A stretch of 32,473 nt of DNA from Eximiradius proteiniborus (GTDB taxonomy: Bacteria; Bacteroidota; Ignavibacteria; Kapaibacteriales; UBA2268). The position numbers and the translations under genes were made by a program. Below, in pieces: positions 8,227-15,213 of the stretch (positions within the stretch are counted from its first letter, which is position 1; each line of letters opens with the position of its first letter). The stretch lies in NCBI GenBank assembly GCA_026415495.1, contig JAOAGZ010000025.1, positions 1 through 32,473 on the forward strand, read 5' to 3'. Below the pieces are notes generated by a model. The model saw only the letters and a list, made by a program, of their open reading frames with translations. It had not been told where the DNA came from and did not search any database.

Positions 8227-9185
8227 AATCTTAATAATAATTCAATAAACACGAGAAAAAAACACCCCAAAAATAAATAAAGTTTATATTCAGTATAAAT
8301 AATTTTTTGAAAAGTGATATAATCATTTTTTTCTAATGAACTTATTTGATTATAGGTTTCTAATAATTTTATTTCGTTTTCAGAATTAAAGTAACGTCCT
8401 CCGGTTATGTTTGCGATTTCTTTTAATGTTTTTTCATCTAAATGAATATCCACAGATATCAATTCACCTGAACCATCAGCATATCTTGGAACTAAGGCTT
8501 TGCCAGTTGTACCAATTCCAACAGTATGAATTTTTATATTTTTCTCTTTGGCAATTTCAGCAGATTTAATAGGAGTAATCAGACCACTATTATTCACCCC
8601 ATCCGACAGAAGAATAATAATTTTGTTTTTAGCATTTGAGTTTTCTAACGAGTTAATTGCAGTTGCGATACCCATTCCTATTGCTGTGCCATCTTGTAAA
8701 ATTCCAGGTTTCACATTTTTAAGTTGAGAAATTAAGTAGTTTGTATTTTTTGTCAGCGGACATAATAAAAAACTTTCGGCAGAATATAAAACAACACCTA
8801 TTCTATCCTGTTTTCTTTGCTCAATAAATTTCGAAGCTTTGTCGATTGCAACATTAAATCTATTAGGAGAAAAATCAGTTGCCAGCATAGAACCGGAAAT
8901 ATCAATAACAAGAACAATATCATTAGGTATGATTTGTTTTTCAATAATAATTATCTTTTTAAACGGTTCAGATAAAGCCAAAATAATTAAGGAAATTAAT
9001 AAAATCCTTAATAAGTAAATAAAATATAGTTTATAGTTAAGTTTATGCTTCTTACTATAAAACATGATACTTGGTAAAACAACAGCACTTTTTTTTGATA
9101 CAAAAAATAGGTACAACAGATACAATATCCAAGCGACAGGTAAGAGAAAAATGAATTCAGGATATTTTAAATCGAAATGCATCAT
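8202..9185 (-). CDS. BatA-like von Willebrand factor A membrane protein
   Basis: The 327-residue protein has two N-terminal membrane segments (about residues 12-29 and 55-72), a VWA domain (about 88-285) and one C-terminal membrane segment (about 300-320). This is the BatA/BatB plan from the Bacteroides aerotolerance operon. The metal-ion-dependent adhesion site is intact: D95, S97 and S99 in DISGSM, a Thr after CPLTKNT or GTAIG, and the LSDGVN loop. Such proteins sit in the inner membrane with the VWA domain outside and usually work with a MoxR ATPase and a DUF58 protein; neither is found in this window. The start codon overlaps the stop of the BatD-like gene (ATGATGA), so the two are coupled. 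The function in this organism is not shown by the sequence. Confidence 0.85.
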   Translation of the reverse strand: MMHFDLKYPEFIFLLPVAWILYLLYLFFVSKKSAVVLPSIMFYSKKHKLNYKLYFIYLLRILLISLIILALSEPFKKIIIIEKQIIPNDIVLVIDISGSMLATDFSPNRFNVAIDKASKFIEQRKQDRIGVVLYSAESFLLCPLTKNTNYLISQLKNVKPGILQDGTAIGMGIATAINSLENSNAKNKIIILLSDGVNNSGLITPIKSAEIAKEKNIKIHTVGIGTTGKALVPRYADGSGELISVDIHLDEKTLKEIANITGGRYFNSENEIKLLETYNQISSLEKNDYITFQKIIYTEYKLYLFLGCFFLVFIELLLRLWLIKIYP

Positions 9186-10051
9186 TTTGTATACTTACCA
9201 AATATTCTGATTAATTCCTTTATCATTAAAATAACTTCGTCTTTTGAAATTTGCCCATTATTGTATAATATAAAATCTATTTTATTTTTTATATCAATAA
9301 AAATCGTTAAGTCATTTATTTCAAATCTATTGCTTAATTCCATCTTAATATTGTTTGTATTTATCTCAGATTTGTTTAATCCAATTTCATCAGTAATATA
9401 ATTGAGCAGAACTCGATTAATCGAGATAATCAATTGATTTTCAGGATGATTATTAGCATCATTTAATAATATTTGCAATATTTTGACATGATTGTTTTTA
9501 GTTTTTATTTTATTAAGGTATTTTCTCATTATTGGAGCAACTAATAATAATAAAAAAACAAAGAATAATATATATAAGTAACTGTTATTATGATAAATTA
9601 GCGTATTTTTTTTGACAAGAATACTATCAAAAAAATTATAAGACGGCTTATTTGTATCAACTATCGGATTTAAGTATAGAATTTTTAATGGATTTGTTGT
9701 TTCAATCGATATATTATTATTGCTATTGTTCGTAAAAATAATCTTAGTTTCAGGAATAATATAAGTTGACTCTACAAAAGAAGTAATAATATCTCGATTT
9801 GCTATCTTCAATATTCCAGCATCATAAGTCGTGTCAATTTGCCGTTTCAGCAAAATAACGTTATCTGGATAATTAATATTAGGTATTTGAGCTGAATAGT
9901 TTTGAGGTAGCTGAATAAAAAGTTTAATTTCGGCATGCGAACCTATCATAAGAGAAGTATCAGAAACAAACAGTGAAGCATTGCCGGCAAAAATTATCTC
10001 TGAGCAAATAAATAATAAACAAATAAACAAAATATTTAGTCGAATTCTCAT
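9182..10051 (-). CDS. BatD-like membrane-anchored protein
   Basis: The 289-residue protein begins with a signal peptide (about residues 1-22, ending FAG). An outer beta-rich region of about 130 residues follows, starting ASLFVSDTSLMIGSHAEIKL, which looks like the Ig-like domain at the start of BatD proteins. One membrane segment lies at 157-176 with a basic RKYLNKIKTK stop-transfer, and then a helical cytoplasmic domain of about 110 residues. That plan, and coupling to the BatA-like gene by a four-base overlap, suggest a short BatD or DUF4381-like component. I do not recognise it by strong motifs, so the name rests on topology and position. It starts 4 bases inside the end of the upstream lipoprotein gene. 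Confidence 0.55.
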   Translation of the reverse strand: MRIRLNILFICLLFICSEIIFAGNASLFVSDTSLMIGSHAEIKLFIQLPQNYSAQIPNINYPDNVILLKRQIDTTYDAGILKIANRDIITSFVESTYIIPETKIIFTNNSNNNISIETTNPLKILYLNPIVDTNKPSYNFFDSILVKKNTLIYHNNSYLYILFFVFLLLLVAPIMRKYLNKIKTKNNHVKILQILLNDANNHPENQLIISINRVLLNYITDEIGLNKSEINTNNIKMELSNRFEINDLTIFIDIKNKIDFILYNNGQISKDEVILMIKELIRIFGKYTK

Positions 10052-11256
10052 AATCCTTTGAAAGTTTTCAATTTAATTTTCTCCAATAACGTAATAACTC
10101 TTTTGTACGGTTTTAAATTCAAATAATTTCGCTTTGTGATATTAGAAGGATAATTATAATATTCTTCGATGATTTCATCTCTTTCAAATTTTGCTATTCT
10201 TTTCTCAAGTACTTCATTTAATTTAGTTTGATTAGAGAAACTTATTATTTTAGTGGTAGCTTTTATATATAAATAATTTTGGAGATTATTTTCCTGAAAA
10301 TCGAACCAAGAATAATAAATGCTTGTATCACTATTAATATATTTTCTTTTAGAATAATTATAATAGTTTTTCGAGATATAATTTACAATGCCATCATCTC
10401 CATAAGAAAAAGTGATTGAAAAATACTCCATATCTGGTTGGGTATACAAACTATCTTTAAATGGGATCAGCATTCGAACATTATTTAACCCATCAGTTTC
10501 TACTTTAAAAAAAACTCGCTTGAATAAGGTATCTTGTTTAAATATTTGTTGGACTTTAGGAAAACCTCTTTCATCCAATATTGTGTGAATTCTTTCTATT
10601 AGCATTCCAGTTTCTACTTTATCTTTCTGTCTTTTAATTTGTCTTCGTTTAGAAGTTAACTTTTTGGGTTCGTAGTATTTTGCATATTCTGATAAAAATA
10701 AATACGGTGCTATGCATCCTTTATACCGCGTCATAGTATCAGGAAGCACGAGATATAAATATCTTTCAGTTATTTTGTTGCTATCAGAATTAATATAATA
10801 TTTGTTTTGAGAGTAATGGATTATTTCAACAAATCTTAAATAATCGTCCTTATCATAATGATAACTCTCAACATAAGCCACATTGCTATCAATAACTTTA
10901 CTTTTGTTAATTAAGAAATAATTTTTGGGAGAATATTCATAAAAGTATTGTTCCACCAAGGAATCGTTTTTAAAGATTTGTTCAGAACTTGGAGTTGTCC
11001 ACTCATTAAGAGTGATTTGTTTCGTGATAACATTATCACTTGATTTTACTTCGATTAAACAAGGAAAAAAATCATTCTCCTTTTGATAATAATAAAAGGC
11101 AGTGTCAGTTCTATTGACATCTAAATATTGAGTAATTTGTTTAGTGATACGAAATGAATATTTTGAAGGACCTTTAGAAACAAAATAGAAAATACTATTG
11201 TTTTCCTCACAAGAAGATAAAATTATTAACAAAATAAGAAAAAGATAAAATTTCAT
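10048..11256 (-). CDS. Lipoprotein of unknown function with an internal duplication
   Basis: I do not recognise this 402-residue protein. It opens with a lipoprotein signal whose lipobox is LSSC, so C16 is the likely lipid-bearing residue. The rest is rich in Tyr, Lys, Asp and Asn and in short beta-strand-like stretches. Two parts resemble each other: residues about 92-162, with EQIFKNDSLVEQYF and KYYINSDS, and residues about 236-313, with QQIFKQDTLFKRVF and KYINSDTS. This points to tandem duplication of a beta unit of roughly 75 residues. It is the first gene of the minus-strand run and its stop overlaps the BatD-like start, so it is likely a partner of the Bat-like proteins, but that is inference. 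Location is probably the outer or inner membrane surface. Confidence 0.6.
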   Translation of the reverse strand: MKFYLFLILLIILSSCEENNSIFYFVSKGPSKYSFRITKQITQYLDVNRTDTAFYYYQKENDFFPCLIEVKSSDNVITKQITLNEWTTPSSEQIFKNDSLVEQYFYEYSPKNYFLINKSKVIDSNVAYVESYHYDKDDYLRFVEIIHYSQNKYYINSDSNKITERYLYLVLPDTMTRYKGCIAPYLFLSEYAKYYEPKKLTSKRRQIKRQKDKVETGMLIERIHTILDERGFPKVQQIFKQDTLFKRVFFKVETDGLNNVRMLIPFKDSLYTQPDMEYFSITFSYGDDGIVNYISKNYYNYSKRKYINSDTSIYYSWFDFQENNLQNYLYIKATTKIISFSNQTKLNEVLEKRIAKFERDEIIEEYYNYPSNITKRNYLNLKPYKRVITLLEKIKLKTFKGL

Positions 11257-11344
11257 TTTTATAAAAGCGTTTTATATCTCGTTAGAATTTGTTAGATTAA
11301 TTTAATGAAAATTTGTTTGTAAATAAAAACAAAAAGAAAGTGAT
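11257..11344. promoter_or_regulatory. Divergent intergenic region between two transcription units
   Basis: These 88 bases separate the minus-strand lipoprotein gene from the plus-strand block that starts with the duplicated-domain protein. Promoters for both directions should lie here. The region is very AT-rich, and no element is clear enough to place. An AAAGAAAG stretch just before the ATG at 11345 is a weak ribosome-binding candidate. Confidence 0.4.
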
Positions 11345-11878
11345 ATGACATCTATTCCATCATATTTGAATCAATTATTAACTAAACATTTATCTAACCA
11401 ACTTTTTTGCATTTGGGTAGAAGGAAACAAAGTTGCCCTTAAAAGTGGAATACTTGAAACAGTTCTATCAGATAAGATAATATTGAAGTTAGATGGTGAA
11501 GCGGCAAAAACGCCATTAAATTTTTTTGAAAAAGACAAATTGATAATGCTTAACATTTATAACCTTAATGGAATTGATTTAATAAAAGCAAAAAAGCCTT
11601 TTAGTTTAGACGACAAACTAAAAGTCAGAGAAATAAAAAAGCAAATTTTACAAAATGTAAAGACTTCGCTTGGCAAAGAGGTCACGGTTGTATATAAACT
11701 TGGTGATAAGATTGCTCTAAACAGAGGTATTTTTGCCAACATGGGCATTTCAGGAGTTGTTATAAAACCTGCGCCTTTCTATAATACTGAAGAAAATATT
11801 TTTTACAGAAATGTTCTGCACATTTACAATAGTGAATTTTTTGATTTGCTCGAAGTTAAAATTGCTCAGGGGAAATAA
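11345..11878 (+). CDS. Unknown protein with two repeated domains, upstream of accD
   Basis: I do not recognise a family for this 177-residue protein. It has no signal peptide or membrane segment and is Lys- and Ile-rich. It appears to be two copies of a unit of about 65 residues. Copy one (about 14-80) holds GNKVALKSGI and later LNIYNLNGIDLI; copy two (about 106-170) holds GDKIALNRGI and later LHIYNSEFFDLL. The two are joined by a charged linker at about 81-105. The strand-rich pattern would fit a small beta domain, but no function can be read from it. Its stop codon is directly followed by the accD ATG, and the AGGGG that likely serves accD lies inside its last codons. The two genes are therefore very probably made together. 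Confidence 0.65.
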   Translation: MTSIPSYLNQLLTKHLSNQLFCIWVEGNKVALKSGILETVLSDKIILKLDGEAAKTPLNFFEKDKLIMLNIYNLNGIDLIKAKKPFSLDDKLKVREIKKQILQNVKTSLGKEVTVVYKLGDKIALNRGIFANMGISGVVIKPAPFYNTEENIFYRNVLHIYNSEFFDLLEVKIAQGK

Positions 11879-12718
11879 ATGGTCTGGTTCAGTAAATCTA
11901 AATCTTCTAATGAAATTGTTGAATTAATCGAAATGCCAGATGGTCTCTGGGCAAAGTGTCCCTCTTGTAATGAGACAATCTACAAAAAAGAGCTCGAACT
12001 TAACTTGTTCACTTGTTTCAAATGCAATCATCATTTTAAAATTAGCGTTAATGAATATATCGGTTTAATTATCGACGAAAATACATTTAAAGAGTTCAAT
12101 ATTAATTTAAAAGCAGTTGATGCAATTAATTTTATTGACAGCAAACCATATATTGAAAGAATCAAAGAAGCGAAAAATAAATCAGAGTTTGAAAATTCTA
12201 TCATATGTGGAACAGGAGATATTTTTTCTCACAAAGTAGTTTTTGGAATAATCAATTCATCGTTTCTAGAGGGTTCTTTGGGAAGTTTAGAAACTGAAAA
12301 AATTTATCGTTCAGTTAGATTTTCTATAGAAAATAGAATTCCTTTTGTTTTATTATATAGTTCATCTGAAAACAGAATCCAGGAAAGTGCGATTTCACTA
12401 ATGCAAATAGCCAAATTAACATCTATTTTTAATGAGCTTAAAAACGAAGGTATTATTTGTGTTTCTATTCTCACTGAACCAACTGTTGGAGAAACAGCTT
12501 TTGCACTCGCAGTACAAGGTGATATTATTATTGCAGAACCTGGATCAACTCTCGGATTATCTAGTAAAAGTAATTTGGAACAAAAATCAAAGAAAAGGAT
12601 ATCCGATAAATTCCCAAAATCTGACTATTATTTTAATTCCGGGCAAATTGATTTGATAGTAGATAGAAAAAAACTCAAATCCACTATCTCAAATATTATT
12701 GATTGGTATAATAAATAG
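11879..12718 (+). CDS. accD: Divergent AccD: acetyl-CoA carboxylase carboxyltransferase beta subunit homologue
   Basis: AccD with AccA moves carboxyl from biotin to acetyl-CoA to make malonyl-CoA. The 279-residue protein has the family length and plan: a four-cysteine zinc ribbon (C27, C30, C46, C49) and a crotonase-like domain with FLEGSLGS, IQESAISLMQIAK, GDIIIAEPGS and a FNSGQIDLIVDR ending. The positions that carry the conserved glycines of the active site are changed: the usual SGGARMQE reads SSENRIQE (162-169), the usual PTMGGVSASFAMLGD reads PTVGETAFALAVQGD (201-215), and IGFAGPRVIEQ reads LGLSSKSNLEQ (225-235). The main enzyme activity may therefore be weak or altered. It could be a second, specialised copy, or the only one in a divergent lineage. 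An AGGGG at 11868-11872 supports the start. No accA, accB or accC is in the window. Confidence 0.82.
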   Translation: MVWFSKSKSSNEIVELIEMPDGLWAKCPSCNETIYKKELELNLFTCFKCNHHFKISVNEYIGLIIDENTFKEFNINLKAVDAINFIDSKPYIERIKEAKNKSEFENSIICGTGDIFSHKVVFGIINSSFLEGSLGSLETEKIYRSVRFSIENRIPFVLLYSSSENRIQESAISLMQIAKLTSIFNELKNEGIICVSILTEPTVGETAFALAVQGDIIIAEPGSTLGLSSKSNLEQKSKKRISDKFPKSDYYFNSGQIDLIVDRKKLKSTISNIIDWYNK

Positions 12719-12727
12719 TTTTCATCT

Positions 12728-13345
12728 ATGGATTTTTTTGTAGAACTTGAAAAGTTTTTCGGCAGTGAACTTTTTGGACTGGTAATAATGCCAGTTTTTA
12801 TTGTATTAGCGAGAGTTACAGATGTAAGCTTAGGAACTCTGAGAATTATTCTTATTGCCAAAGGTTACCGAAAAATAGCACCGATGCTCGGTTTTTTTGA
12901 ATCATTTATCTGGATACTCGCTGTTAGTCAAATAATGAAAAATTTGGATAATTTATATTATTTTGTAATGTATGCTTCTGGATTTGCTCTTGGCACTTAT
13001 TTTGGGATGTACATTGAAAGCAAGCTTTCATTAGGTGAAGTAATTGTAAGAATAATCACAAAATACGATGCTTCAGAATTAGTTTCCCGATTGATTAGCG
13101 ACAATTATAATTTAACAACAATTGATGCCGACGGTCAATTTGGAAAAGTAAAAATAATTTTTATGGTATTAAAACGCGAGTATCTTAACGAAGCCCTTCA
13201 AATTATTAAACAATACAATCCAAATGCTTTTTATACCGTTGAAGATGTCAAATTCGTTCGTGAAGGCTCTCTTCCTGGTATGAATAACTATCCTTTCAGA
13301 GGCAAAAAAGATAAAATTAATCGTGCATTTTCAATGAAAAAGTAG
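12728..13345 (+). CDS. UPF0316 membrane protein (DUF5698 plus DUF2179)
   Basis: The 205-residue protein has three N-terminal membrane segments (about residues 17-36, 55-72 and 78-98) with the RVTDVSLGTLRII stretch typical of UPF0316 proteins. A soluble C-terminal domain of about 80 residues follows, beginning VIVRIITKYDASELVSRLI, which matches the DUF2179 ferredoxin-like domain also found at the end of YitT-type proteins. The role of this family is not known; DUF2179 resembles small-ligand sensor domains. It starts 9 bases after accD and ends 6 bases before the glycosyltransferase, so it belongs to the same operon. No clear Shine-Dalgarno precedes the ATG. Confidence 0.88.
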   Translation: MDFFVELEKFFGSELFGLVIMPVFIVLARVTDVSLGTLRIILIAKGYRKIAPMLGFFESFIWILAVSQIMKNLDNLYYFVMYASGFALGTYFGMYIESKLSLGEVIVRIITKYDASELVSRLISDNYNLTTIDADGQFGKVKIIFMVLKREYLNEALQIIKQYNPNAFYTVEDVKFVREGSLPGMNNYPFRGKKDKINRAFSMKK

Positions 13346-13351
13346 TTAATT

Positions 13352-14365
13352 ATGAAAATTTTTCTCATTGGTCCAATTAATTCATCATTCGTTCAAAATG
13401 ATATTAAGATATTAGGTAAAGAAAATCAATTATTCCTTGAAAATTCAGCAATTGGTAGAGGAATTAGAGGAATTTGGAACTTACTTCTTCTAACATTAAG
13501 GTCAGTTTTCAAAACGTTTAGAAGTGAAGCGATTTTTTGTTGGTTCGCTGATTATACGACATTAATTCCATCATTGATCGCAAAAGTTTTTAGGAAAAAA
13601 ATTTATGTTGTAGCTGGTGGATTTGATGTCACAAATCTTCCTGAAATTAATTGTGGTGCAAGGTTACGCCCATTCAGATGGTTTTGCGTAAAAAACACTT
13701 TTCGTTTAGCCGATAAGATTTTCCCAGTTTCAAATTATGCAAAGAAACAACTTCTCAAACTGACCAATGTTAATGAAAATAAAGTAAAAATGATTTATAA
13801 CTGTATAGATATTTCGTCATTTGGGAAAGAAACAACTAATTCTAACAGAGAATTCGTTCTTACAGTTTCTCAGGGTGATCACTGGATAGAGTACATTCGC
13901 AAAGGAACTCAAAAATTTATTGAAATAGCAAAGGAACTTAAAGATACTAAATTTGTTATTGCAGGACTTCGTGGTGAAGCTTTGCAACTTGCAAAAAAAG
14001 ACGCCAACAATGTATCAAATATTGAAATAATTCCTGGACCTCTGAATCTTTATGAGGAAATCGTACCATTATATAGAAAAAGTTTTGCTTACTGCCAATT
14101 TTCTATTGAAGAGACGTTTGGAGTAGCTGTCTTGGAAGCTATGATTTGCGGCAGTTTGCCAATTGTGTCAGAAGGTGGTGCTTTGCCAGAAATCATTTCA
14201 GGTAGCGAAGCAATTGTTGCACAAACAAAAGAAAAAATTATCAATGCCATTTCAAAAGCAAAAGAACTGTCGAATTCTGAAAGAAAAAAACTGCAAGAGT
14301 TTGCTTATCGCTACGATATTAGAGAACGTGAAATTGTCTTGTTGAATGAAATCGGGAACAAATAA
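13352..14365 (+). CDS. GT4-like glycosyltransferase
   Basis: The 337-residue protein has a GT-B plan: an N-terminal acceptor half ending with a NVNENKVKMIYNCID hinge, and a C-terminal donor half. The E-x7-E type signature is visible in EETFGVAVLEAM (about residues 251-262), followed by CGSLPIVSEGGALPEII, both typical of family 4 retaining glycosyltransferases that use nucleotide sugars. No membrane segment is clear, but basic patches and a hydrophobic stretch around 43-54 suggest binding at the inner membrane face. The sugar and acceptor cannot be told from sequence. The stop overlaps the ATG of the methyltransferase by one base, so the pair may act on the same surface glycan or glycolipid. 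Confidence 0.87.
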   Translation: MKIFLIGPINSSFVQNDIKILGKENQLFLENSAIGRGIRGIWNLLLLTLRSVFKTFRSEAIFCWFADYTTLIPSLIAKVFRKKIYVVAGGFDVTNLPEINCGARLRPFRWFCVKNTFRLADKIFPVSNYAKKQLLKLTNVNENKVKMIYNCIDISSFGKETTNSNREFVLTVSQGDHWIEYIRKGTQKFIEIAKELKDTKFVIAGLRGEALQLAKKDANNVSNIEIIPGPLNLYEEIVPLYRKSFAYCQFSIEETFGVAVLEAMICGSLPIVSEGGALPEIISGSEAIVAQTKEKIINAISKAKELSNSERKKLQEFAYRYDIREREIVLLNEIGNK

Positions 14366-15120
14366 TGAGAAATTGGCTTATATCAACTGAAAAAAAACAA
14401 ACAGAATATTATGATGGAATTGAAATTCACGCAGATATAGGTTTGCACGAACAAGCGTATGAGTTCTTTACAAAATATGTTGAAAAAGGAACGAAAGTAC
14501 TTGATATTGGTGCCGGAGCAGGTGCTTTCTCCAAAAGACTATATAACAACGGTTATAATGTTGAAGCTATCGATGTGGAAACATTCGAATGGATACCCAA
14601 AGAGATACCATTCTTAAAGTTAGATTTGAATAAAGGACTTAAAAGCTCTGTCAATAAAGCATATGACGCCCTATGCTGTCTTGAAGTAATTGAACATTTG
14701 GAAAATCCTTGGGGGTTTCTCCGTGAAATCAATAGCATTACAAATATTGGAGGGAAGTTACTTTTAACAACACCTAATATCACTTCATTTTGGTCCAGAA
14801 TGTATTTTTTAAGATCAGGGCATTTTCACGGTTTTATGCCTTATGATTTGAGCTATGGGCATATAAACCCACTATCTGGCTATGAAATTGAACTTATTGC
14901 AAAAAACACTGGTTGGAAAGTGCTCGAAATCCGACCTGGTGGATATTTGCCAATTTTTGACTTTTCCGAATTTAAACCCAAACTATTATTTTCAAATTTA
15001 TTCAGATGGATTGCTTATATTATTTCTAAAGGACATAAAAAAGGTTGGGTATTAATGTTTATGCTCGAAAAAGTAGATGAAAGCAAGAATGTTTATAAGC
15101 CAGGTATATACAATTATTAA
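14365..15120 (+). CDS. Class I SAM-dependent methyltransferase
   Basis: The 251-residue protein has motif I as VLDIGAGAGAFSK (about residues 45-57), an acidic AIDVE at the end of strand 2, and the LEVIEHLENPW motif that marks the methyltransferase-11/23 type. The later IGGKLLLTTPNI stretch is the usual strand 5. Such enzymes methylate small molecules, lipids or sugars; the substrate is not shown. The one-base overlap with the glycosyltransferase and the absence of other glycan genes suggest the two modify one product. It ends the block that starts at 11345; a palindrome follows in the short gap before the sensor kinase. Confidence 0.88.
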   Translation: MRNWLISTEKKQTEYYDGIEIHADIGLHEQAYEFFTKYVEKGTKVLDIGAGAGAFSKRLYNNGYNVEAIDVETFEWIPKEIPFLKLDLNKGLKSSVNKAYDALCCLEVIEHLENPWGFLREINSITNIGGKLLLTTPNITSFWSRMYFLRSGHFHGFMPYDLSYGHINPLSGYEIELIAKNTGWKVLEIRPGGYLPIFDFSEFKPKLLFSNLFRWIAYIISKGHKKGWVLMFMLEKVDESKNVYKPGIYNY

Positions 15121-15142
15121 TTTCCTTTACTATTTTTCATTA

Positions 15143-15160
15143 TTTAAAATTAATTTTAAA
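15143..15160. repeat. 18-base perfect AT palindrome
   Basis: The 18 bases form a perfect palindrome centred between 15151 and 15152, made only of A and T. It lies 22 bases after the methyltransferase stop and about 50 bases before the sensor kinase start. It could be an operator or a weak hairpin. Its composition means chance is possible. Confidence 0.35.
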
Positions 15161-15172
15161 ATTAACATTCGT

Positions 15173-15207
15173 TTTGTAATTTTAGATAAATGTTTCCGAT
15201 TACTTTG
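15173..15207 (+). promoter_or_regulatory. Possible Bacteroidota-type promoter for the sensor kinase
   Basis: A TTTG at 15173-15176 and a TTACTTTG at 15200-15207 resemble the -33 (TTTG) and -7 (TAnnTTTG) elements of Bacteroidota, with one mismatch in the second and a 23-base spacer. The kinase ATG is at 15214, only 6 bases after the second element, so transcription would start at or beside the ATG. There is no Shine-Dalgarno in this gap. AT-rich DNA makes chance matches common. Confidence 0.28.
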
Positions 15208-15213
15208 TAAAAA

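Noticed and set aside
15143-15160. Transcription terminator at the 18-base palindrome after the methyltransferase gene
   Set aside because: The palindrome has no G or C, so a hairpin would be weak, and there is no clear loop. It is kept only as a repeat.
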